From Botryllus schlosseri (taxonomy: Eukaryota > Chordata > Ascidiacea > Stolidobranchia > Styelidae), in assembly GCA_000444245.1 (NCBI GenBank), contig ATSW01009301.1:1-30272 (forward strand): a DNA stretch of 30,272 nucleotides, read 5' to 3'. Positions 21,285 to 30,272 of the stretch are shown piece after piece; position 1 is the first letter of the stretch; each line of letters opens with the position of its first letter. The notes under the pieces were generated by a model. That model was not told where the DNA came from and ran no database searches. It was given only the letters and a program-made list of their open reading frames with translations. The position numbers and the translations under genes were made by a program.

Positions 21285-24200
21285 TCAAACCGAGGTCTCG
21301 CTTTGAAGTGGGAGAACGAAGCGATGAGAATTTGGCTCGACGTAGTCTTCCTGAAGGCGTATCCGAGGAGACTTTCGGAAAGTGACAATAAGCGAGTAGC
21401 CTGGTTGACTCAGCTTGATCACGGTCTTGTCCTGCGGAATGGATGACGGTATTAGAAAAGAGCTTGCGCAGAAAATCATGATGCGATTTCAATACCCGGA
21501 TCGTGTTAACCAGAGGCTCATCGCTCACTAGCTGCCAAGATGTGGAATCTCTTTCTTGTTGATCGTATGTGATTAAAGAGCCCGGGTGAACGTATCTGTA
21601 TTCAAATATACCAAACAACGGTGAGTTTGCAATGTAACTTACAAGCATTGGCACTTTCACATATTCACACTTTTTGCCCCCAGGATAAGCCAAAATTTAT
21701 TAATGTTCCCATGATGTGCACAAAAGATGGAAATTGAAAGACCACGACAATGTGTGATCTTATTACAATTCAAGTTCTCCCATCAGGGTTGTAACCAAGT
21801 CACACGGCTCCGAGTCACAAGTCAATCTCACTTTTTTAGTTTTGACTCGAGTCAAGTCGAGTCATTTTCAATTCGTCACCGAGTAAAGTCCGAGTCCAAG
21901 TCATCGAGCAGAGGTTCGAGTCCGAGTCCAAGACTGACTGCTCAGTTTCCAGATAAAGTCTTGTTAAACCCACCGTTATAACTCTGTTTGGTGATATCGA
22001 ATGGTTTGCATTTATAATATACTAATTTTCTTCACTTTTAATAGTTTCTGGTCGCATTTTCAAGTACCAGTACCAATAGACAAACTCCCAATAGGGTAGT
22101 TGTATTTTACTACTCTTCGAAATTACAATGAAACGTCGCTCTTGGCCGTCCGAGTCTCGAGTCATATGACTTGGTTCGAATCATGCGTAATGACTCGGGT
22201 CCAAGTCGAGTCAATGGACATATTGACTCGAGTCGAGTCATTTCCGTATTTTGAGAAAAAGACTCGAGTCAAGTCGAGTCATCAGAAAATCGTGAATCGA
22301 GTCTGACTCGAGCCGAGTCATGACTCGAGTCATTACAACCCTGTAAGCCACTACCTACAATAATAATAATTAATGTTCCCATGATGTGCTCAAAGATGGA
22401 AGTTGAAAGACCATGACAATGTGTGATCTTATTACAATTCAAGTTTTATCATCCCACACTCCAATGCCCGATGAAAACTTCAGTTGATTAGCAAAATTTC
22501 TTGCTTTGGCGGCACACATGCGACAAGTTGAAATATCACCAAACTTCGGTCTGAAATTTCTCTAGGACTGGAGACCACAAAAACAATCAGTGATACCTTT
22601 CAAGGAAAGCTTTTGGTGTCATATCATGCTTGAGGCAAAACGCCAAATGCTTCAGGATATCCTCAATGTTGTAGTGCTGATGTTGTCTTGTGGTCCTCAA
22701 GTATTTCTGAAGAGCTCTCGCCAAAGCGGGGAATATAGCCTGTAAACGACCATCCCATTGTGACATGAAGACAATGAAATTAGGGCGATCAAAAACTTAA
22801 ACACATGGATTATATTCGAAGGATGAACAAAAGCGACAATTGCTTTCCCTTGCCTATACCTGAGAGGCCTCTTCCGGATTCATGATGCCACTGGATAACT
22901 TGCTGTTCGCACTATCTTCTTCCTTGGCACGCCTAATGTGTGTGAAAGCGTCTTCCGTGGCGGCAATCAACCTGCAACAATACACATTGTTACAAAGGGT
23001 GAAACTGGCTGGACACAATGATTCAATTATAAGAATACAAGTCTGGTATAATTGTAATGATTTGAGTAACAAACTATATATCCTATGTTGAGAGTTATTT
23101 TGTTGAAGAAAAATATATTTCTGATAAATTCTTCCAAGCGTTGTAGCCTTGCGATCCCGGTTATGAAAGTCATGGCAAAGAAACAACAAAACTATTTTGA
23201 CGCGTAACTGCCATTATTCTTGTGTCTGCAAAAAGGATACATCTTTGATCTTTCCAGGTCAATATTACTGTTATGACATTGTAATAGGTAGTATTTGGAT
23301 ATATTCTTACAATCGAATTACCCTGATATTTGGATTTGCACAGCCCCAGTTTTAACCAAGTCATGGGACCACATCTAACAATCCCAAGATCCCGAAAGAG
23401 CGGTTTAGTTGCTTGATAAGGGGGGCGATGAGTCGAAAAAGGTTGGAACTACTTGTTTAGACGAAGTCGCAAAATTTAACCGCCGAGAAGAGTCACAATC
23501 TTTTATGCGACAAGCTATGCAAGTAACAATATTCGAACCTTGCTCGTCGTTTCCTTATTCTCCTCTCGTATTCAGCCTCCTCGTAGTATCTCTCGTTATG
23601 ACCAGCGTCCCTCCGTCTGGCCACAGCAGCAATCATCGCTCTGTTATTTGCTTGCACATCAGTCGAGGGACCTGATATAATACATTGCATAAAGTCTTCT
23701 GCTCTCTCACACTCGTGAAGCACAAATTTTAATATGATTCCTTGCATATGCGGCAATTGATTTCATTATGCCGCGACTTGAATACAGAAATTCTCACCGT
23801 CAACGTCGTACACTTTAAAATTCTGCGACGAAATCTGCTTCATCCTAGATGAGCGAGATGGAATGTGGAGAAGAGCAGGGTTGTATACCGGAAAGTCTCT
23901 GTAGTATTGCTCCAGTACATAGACAGCTGCTCTTTGGATGCTACAAACATAAGATCAATATATTAACCTAAATATCACATCTGCTTCTGATCAATACAAA
24001 GGTGAGATGTCTTCAAGCAGCTATTGATCATTCCTCTTGTGTTTTATATGAACAATTGAACATATCAGACACAAGAGACATCGCCTTATATTCCACATGG
24101 CAGATCCTTGTAATATTCACTAGAATTTGCTTACTAGTATGCTGTAATCAACGATTTTTAATCACACTATAGTGGGATTCAAATCTTTCATCACATAGAC

Positions 24201-27200
24201 AAGACATCCCTAGGAGCCGGCTGCAACATTTAAACATTGTCTGGACGATTATCGATCATTCATCGAGATGTCTCAGCTGCATTAAAACACGGAAAGAACA
24301 GAGGGTAATGTTCTAAGTTGAAAAATGTCATGTGTGTTGAAGAAATTCTCATAATTAATTAATGGAGGACTCCCAAGAGACAGGACACTACTATACTACA
24401 CTCAGTTTTTCGTCTGTCAATAGCGGTATTGTACACCGCTAAGCCATTGCGAAGTCATTGCAATTGGTACATGAGAATAACAGGTAGAAGACAACTGCAT
24501 TAACACAAAATTGTGGTTTGTCTTCTACATATTTGTATTCGTGCAACTGGAAACACAAATCTACCAGATAATCCATGCAAGAATTTACTTTGTACAACAA
24601 ACAGGATTGGATAATTTCCTGTTTCACATACCTCAGTTCACCGACATTGTAGAACTTTCTTTCACCATCCGTGGACCTGATAACTTCGACAATATATGTG
24701 GTTTGAAGCTGTCGCAATTCCAGTAAAATGACGGCAAGATAGTGGATGAAAAGCAGGCAGTTGGTCAGTGTTTCGGCATACCCAACAATATCCTACAAAT
24801 ATTTAGATGTAATAATATAGGTAAGACAGTTGTAGTGGGTGTGCATTAATCAAGTGCCGTTAAGAAGTGGTAAATACAGATTAGCTAGTCATCTAAGGTG
24901 GCCATCTGAAAAGTTAGAATATCTCATGAGGGTTATTTGAACTTATATACATCAGATAAGACACAGACCAACGGGCAGCGCCAATATTTGAACAGATAAT
25001 GTCGCTCTTTCTACGATATCAAGGAATACTAGAGACACAATGCTAAACAATGTTGAATCATATATTCTACTTCCAAGTCTATACCCGAAACTACGCCTTG
25101 AAACCCCTTGAAAACTTCGTGAGGAGGACATGGACATGTAGGCATTCATGAGTGCAAGAAATCCACAAAACCACATAACTGCTGCAGGCCTACTACAAAT
25201 AAATAGTACTGCATTACGATGACTAGCATAAAAGATTTGTACCCCAATGTCAAGCATAAAAGTTTAGTGTGGAAGATATGAACAGATCAATAACTTTTAG
25301 AGGGTGTAAAATCAAAATTTTGGGCAAATGGACAAATGGAAATGAGGTATCAAGTCAGCATAACAGCATGTGCCTAGTACATGTGAAAGTAATGAAAGAT
25401 ATAATGGGCTTCAACGAATAAGGATTCTCCATTTATCATCTTTACAATAACCATGAATTATGCAGGACAATACATTGAACCTTATACATCGCTATATACC
25501 TCACCAGTCACCACATATCATGAATAGCTAAAAGTAAACAGTGTACAGTACAACACTGTACAGTACAGTGTACACCATGATATATATCTTGTAGTGTCAC
25601 AGCTAAGAGACACTCTTTCTGAAGGCGGTAAATACCGATGTTAAGTGGTGACACATTTACAGAATCCAGCACTTTAGAAGGGAATTACATCACATTCATG
25701 AACACCACAAGAAACAATTTTGAAGTTGAGAATGGTGGGCAAACAGCCCAAGGGCAATTTTAGGAGACAATTTAAATTGATTAATGAAGGGGAACAGTAA
25801 GTGATGGTCCAACTGAGATACAGAAGAATGCATACAACAGCTCTAATTGCAGTTCACAATCAAACAAGGATGAAATGACCTGGTTTCAGTGTGCTTAATT
25901 GGACTGCATTTAGCCAATTGAGGAATTCAATGTTTTCTAGGAAGAGGGCACAGTAAACTGGATACACATCTAACATCCAGTCATTACAAAGATAGACAAA
26001 ACATTGCAATGTAACATGAATTCAAACACTGTAGCCTTAATCCATCCTTGCCTGGAGATTACTATTATATCATCACTATTACTTAGTATTATAATAGTCA
26101 CATATGACTACAAAGAACAATGGGGCATTAGAGGTCATTCTGAATTGTTAGTCTATAGGGAGAATTGACACATTATGACAGGCAACTTGGCCATAGTCAT
26201 TAGTCAATCATATAATGACTGATGTCAATTTGAAGTTAATCCTAATGAACTGACAGCAAGTGAATAAATTATTTCTGGGCGAACATTGGTCTACAGCTCA
26301 TGAAGTTTCGAATAGCTGACATGTGTTCAAGATAAATGAGTCTCAATACAACTGCTTGTCAGAGTATAACCAATATTAAAAATGTATTTGAAAATTAATT
26401 AATGTACTACGAAGTATGGACTGAAGTGCTCGAGCTGAAGGAGTCACGCTTCACATCAAGTACTCTGACGTGATTTCAAAATATGCTGCTACATATCATT
26501 AACCAGAGCGTAGCATGTTACATCTACAGAGTCTCTTCCAATAAATAGTCACCAATTTGGCCTGTAGTAGTCTCCAATATGCAACGGTACCAGATAAACG
26601 TTAAAAAAGAAATGACGGTAGGCTAGTTCTCTTAACAAAGAACTCGCAATATATGCTGAATAAGTGAATCTGGATGAGACAGAAATTGCTGTAACTTTTT
26701 AAGATCTCAATCACAGATTTATCAACAACATCATCAATGAATTGGCGTCAAAAGAACGCAATAAAAGCTATTACCTATATTTACACAAAAATCCGAGTAC
26801 GACCTTACCAAATGTGATGTCATACTGCTTCAGTGCTAATCACGGTGTCTACAGCACAATAGCGTTTATCACATTATGTATGATTAAATTGAGATTTTCT
26901 AATGACATTATAAGAATATCATTCCTACGTACATGAAGCTAACCGATGTGCTATGCTTACTATTACTGTTCAGTGAGCTTTATCAGAAATCGGGAACGTA
27001 TTATAGTGGAACAGTGTAGGAGAGAGCCTGTGTTTTGATATGGTTCAAATGCTTGAAACCCACGATAAAAATTCAATATTGACAGAAGATTGAGAGTTTG
27101 ATGGACTATATATAATAACAAGTGTCTATTGGGTAATTTTAATACGACAATGTCCTGAATATCACAGCAACATTTTGTCACATTGCACCAATATAGAAAA

Positions 27201-28703
27201 GCCATGTATCCCAAGACGAGAGCAGTAAATCACGGATGGGCTGAACTGACCTGATATTGAACACCACCGTTGTCCGCAATTGTTTTGTCCAAAATGCGAA
27301 CTCCATAAAATAGCCAATAAGTTACAGTTATGATGAGAACCAAGCCCATAACAAGCGCTCTGAAACGTAAAAAAAGTACAATTTAGCACGCCATTTTCTG
27401 TATGATTCACACACTCTGCACGGCACGCCATTTCCTAAGGAGAAAAGCATAGCGAGCCAGGTCCATTATCACCATTCCTACTATAATACCCTCATCACCC
27501 ATACAATACAGAAGAAATACTGAATAAAAGTAGCCTACACTAAACAAGGCATTGAGATTGCAAAGACTGTCTTCCCTTCATCATATCTTACACATACACA
27601 CTAATTGGGTTATGATCCGTTTCTCATGTCAGACAGCTAACCAAGTTTTTATCGGTACTCACCTGAATAAGAAAACTCTTGGCATGCTGGCTCTCGGCCT
27701 TCGAAAGAAAAGTGCCCATGACCCGACCAAGAGAATGAGTAATTTGAAAGACATACTGATTAAAACACCCTGCAACAAAAGCATTGAGATGCAATGAAAA
27801 ATTTGACTGCAGAATGTTCAAGAACTGGCTTACCTGACATGGCGTGTTGCACGACGAATCACTCGGGCCGACGGAATCGACCAAAACTGGTAGAACAACA
27901 AAAGCGATTGGACTAATAAACGAAAGAAATGCGAGGATCACGGTGGCGATGAATCCAAAGTCCCGGAAACCTATCGAAGCTTCCAGATCCTGGAAGGAGG
28001 CAAGAAAAAACGCATTGCACAATTGAATCGGCCAGACCATCCCTTATTGTCACATCCATTTTCACCAATAAGGTGCGACACATGGTCACCCCAAACAATG
28101 CGTGGCAAAATAACAATTGTACAAGTGACAGAATGATCGATTCTAACGGACATCTCTCCGCTGGACATAGATAAGGGCATCTCCTTCATTTTGACGATTT
28201 AAGGAAATTGAGTGCCAAACACTAGAACATAATTGACAGCATACGCGTGAAATTACAGAGAGCAACCTCAAATTAGAGGTGAAATGAGATAGCGCTATAT
28301 TATAAACCACGAGATATCACATACGTTGGTAAAATAAATGCAGGAATGCGACAAACTCTGAAGGGTGGAATTTTGTTTCGATATATTAGTATATTGTCAC
28401 AGAGAAAAAGTAAATTGATAACGAGTGCGTTAGTTCAACTGTTTAAGTATAACACATCCGCCTAGTTTTACTATAAGATCAACTACATTTGTGTCGTTCA
28501 TAATTCTTACACTCATCAAAATCAAAAGTATTGACTACGGAACGGCGTACAACTTCCAAATGCAGTAGAGAGAGAACGCATCATGTCAATCGCCACCATC
28601 ATCTAAAACAAACCTTTCGAAACTTTGCAAGTGACTCGTGACTGAGATTAGTGACGTCTGTCGTCCCCGATATGAAAGTGTTTGTTTCGCCCCAATTGTC
28701 GTC
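21285..28703 (-). CDS. VANGL: Van Gogh-like planar cell polarity protein, N-terminal exon(s) off the window
   Basis: VANGL is a four-pass membrane core component of planar cell polarity (non-canonical Wnt) that partners Prickle, Dishevelled and Scribble. Exons in order of translation: 28614-28703, 27834-27989, 27663-27769, 27251-27359, 24632-24792, 23798-23940, 23539-23671, 22860-22971, 22597-22739, 21496-21595 and 21285-21431. They join in phase to 466 aa plus TGA. The first begins DDNWGE, the conserved start of the region before TM1; the Ser-rich N-terminus must lie to the right. TM1 is [22 protein letters not shown]2 [17 protein letters not shown]3 [18 protein letters not shown] and TM4 [14 protein letters not shown]. 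The cytoplasmic part carries [20 protein letters not shown], then [17 protein letters not shown] and [10 protein letters not shown]. The chain ends LPLQSETSV, the class I PDZ-binding tail typical of the family. Tiny introns of 64 bp lie at 21432-21495 and 27770-27833. Exon 23539-23671 uses a weak donor (GTTCGA). Identification is firm; whether it is the VANGL1 or VANGL2 type cannot be said, and invertebrates usually have one. Confidence 0.97.
21699..21777 (+). repeat. Left copy of a ~80-base host-segment duplication
   Basis: Starts TTAATGTTCCCATGATGTGC and ends ATTACAATTCAAGTT. The copy at about 22369-22447 differs at only about four positions. The two flank the GACTCGAGTC element in a VANGL intron. 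Confidence 0.85.
21784..22343 (+). mobile_element. GACTCGAGTC-rich hAT-like MITE
   Basis: The ends CAGGGTTGTAA and TTACAACCCTG are perfect 11-base inverted repeats. Inside are many GACTCGAGTC and GAGTCGAGTC words at both ends. The 8-base flanks (TCTCCCAT, TAAGCCAC) agree at only four positions. It is 560 bp without coding capacity, in the VANGL intron between the exons at 22597 and 21595. Confidence 0.82.
22369..22447 (+). repeat. Right copy of a ~80-base host-segment duplication
   Basis: Direct repeat of 21699-21777, about 95% identical by eye, starting just after the MITE and a short TAATAATAAT tract. Confidence 0.85.
24793..27250 (-). other. Largest VANGL intron
   Basis: This 2458-base intron shows no recognisable transposon or extra exon. 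It includes a GTAC-rich inverted repeat (CTGTACAGTACAG-like words) at about 25540-25575 and 642 bases (25638-26279) with no CpG at all. Confidence 0.6.
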
Positions 28704-30272
28704 CTGAAAAACAAAATTTCGATTAGCACACAAAATTTCAACCACAAGCAAAGGCCGTATCAACGGGACAGCCCGGTTCAGGGACGGCGGTCTTGTAAGG
28801 TATATATAATTGCAAGTTATCACATTAAGGATCTTACCGCGGGCGAAATTATCATCACGGCATGACACAGAACGCCTTCAGGCGAAGAGAAGCGATATTT
28901 CACATCCCAGCAAGGCGCACTGCCGTTACAGGCATTATAAAATCATAACCAACGAGGTTACGCCGGCACGCGCGAATACTGCAATCAATCCCCGCATAGC
29001 GCATAACGCCGTACTACACATTTTTGGCGTGATGCCACAGTGTTGGGTGAATCTACACAGCTCAGGTCAGTAGCATGCTGTCATCGCACGCCGCACGGTA
29101 ACGTCGATGAAAGCAAGACGATCGAGCGATAGGCTTGTTTGAATCTGTGAGCTAACGCAACAACTAAACGCTGCGGATAATAGCGTACAGTGAAATTCAT
29201 ACTCGCTGAAGCGTGGTGTCTTTTCAACATGTCCAGATGTCAATGTCGAACGGTGTGAAAATATATGTGTAATACTCTTGGTTTATGCGCGAAGCGCAAT
29301 GATGTTTACGCTGTGTCAATCACCAATTGAGTAAAATGCGCGCTGTCAGCCACGTAACGCACTAAATTCTCAACAAATCATGGCGGAACCTGCGCCTCTA
29401 TAGATTGCAAGGAATGCACGCCTTGTGATATCCTTCACATTCGCTAAGGAGTTTCAACTTAATCTAGTACATTGCAAGGTGTAAGTACCAAGCTAGCATG
29501 CGTTTTCGCTATCATTTCTGCGATGCATGTCCGAGATCAAATATGAATTTTGAAAAGGATCGCCTCTTTACCGCCGGCCGTAATTCACCAGCGCGCGTCA
29601 AAAGAGGCGTCGCGCTACCAGTTAACGACCGGCTCGAATTGAAAATCCAAAAGGTTCCATCAGCAAATATTTGCAAATCGTAATCAAACCGAATTCGGGA
29701 AGACCTGTTTACCATCACACGGTCGCCAAACCGACAGCGAAGATAACGCGGTATGTTATTCCACGCGTGCCGTTGTCGTTACTGTCTCAACACGGCCATG
29801 CCGGGAACATCACAGTTTATACCATACGGTTAACTCCGAAAATTAATTCGCATCGCACAAAAGAATATCTCCTGTGGTAAGGTTCAATACGGAGTCGCTC
29901 TCAACGTATGTAGAAGTTGTTAAGTGTCTCTGGAGTGCAGATTTTTCCCACTCTCCACAAACGCGCGTAATCACGGTTCATGCTAGAGGGCGTAACAATG
30001 GCACGGATATCGAAGTTGGAAATAGTCGTGAATTCGCGTCGATACACGTCTGGTTAGAATCAGCCGGTCTGGATTGCGCGTAATCGAAATACTCGGCCCG
30101 CGCACGAATTCCCAAGGACGTACATTCGTACAACAACGAATGTCGTTTCGCCCGGCTGATTGCTTGTAACGGAATCTCCGGGATAACGCGAACGCTACAC
30201 CAACCCGACCCCCGGTTAGAACGCTACGCGATCGGTATTCCGCGCGATAATTGAATTTCACAACTGAGACTG
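28704..30272 (-). promoter_or_regulatory. CpG-rich sequence upstream of the first visible VANGL exon
   Basis: From about 28840 to the window end I count roughly 128 CpGs in 1.47 kb, many times the density inside the gene. The first visible exon is preceded by a good acceptor (TTTTTCAG), so this is intron, or intron plus an upstream exon. I found no stretch resembling the Ser/Arg-rich VANGL N-terminus. The ORFs of 60-92 codons on both strands match nothing I know. An unmethylated regulatory block is the best reading. Confidence 0.4.

Noticed and set aside
21247-21693. 148-codon minus-strand frame as an independent protein
   Set aside because: It begins in the intron and runs through the 64-base intron of VANGL; only 21496-21595 of it is coding in this frame.
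957-28703. Operon
   Set aside because: The genes share a strand, but gaps of 0.9-4.9 kb, separate CpG-rich 5' ends and unrelated functions argue for independent promoters.

Overview
The window is nuclear DNA from a non-vertebrate animal. The genes have GT-AG introns, many of them tiny (47-81 bp) next to long, transposon-filled ones, and the intergenic DNA is full of hAT-type non-autonomous transposons. The gene families are bilaterian or metazoan. An invertebrate deuterostome such as a tunicate is my guess, but nothing here proves the species. Scattered single Ns show draft-quality sequence.

Four protein genes are supported, all on the minus strand, so transcription runs from right to left. 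From right to left they are: (1) 21285-28703, VANGL (Van Gogh-like planar-polarity protein), eleven exons, complete at the C-terminus, with the N-terminal exon(s) beyond the right edge. (2) 13261-16353, an intronless 1030-residue type I membrane protein with three thrombospondin type-1 repeats, two laminin-G-like regions, one Ig-like domain, a transmembrane helix and a basic tail. I do not recognise a named orthologue. (3) 5676-10631, electron transfer flavoprotein subunit beta (ETFB), seven exons, complete, 253 aa. (4) 957-4745, a RILP-like (RILPL) protein with RH1 and RH2 motifs, eight exons, complete at the N-terminus, with the C-terminus beyond the left edge. These genes have unrelated jobs (cell polarity, probable cell-surface recognition or adhesion, mitochondrial electron transfer, Rab-effector trafficking), and their spacing of 0.9-4.9 kb gives no sign of an operon.

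The rest is mostly mobile DNA. There are two near-intact copies, with 8-bp target duplications, and one decayed copy of a CAGAGGTGGTCA-ended hAT family. A TA-flanked element has one of those hAT copies inserted at its very end. There is an AATCC-rich hAT MITE, a GACTCGAGTC-rich element between two copies of a host segment, and several CAGTGGTTCTCA-ended hAT relics. A long palindromic foldback element with a 10-bp target duplication is nested in another hAT inside an ETFB intron. A tRNA-derived SINE is joined to a hAT end in a RILPL intron. I saw no LTR element, endogenous virus, rRNA gene, functional tRNA gene or CRISPR array.

CpG content is strongly partitioned. The intronless receptor gene, the 5' exons of VANGL, the DNA upstream of them and the 5' end of RILPL are CpG-rich. 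The interior of VANGL's largest intron contains 642 bp without a single CpG. This fits the mosaic germline methylation known from invertebrates.
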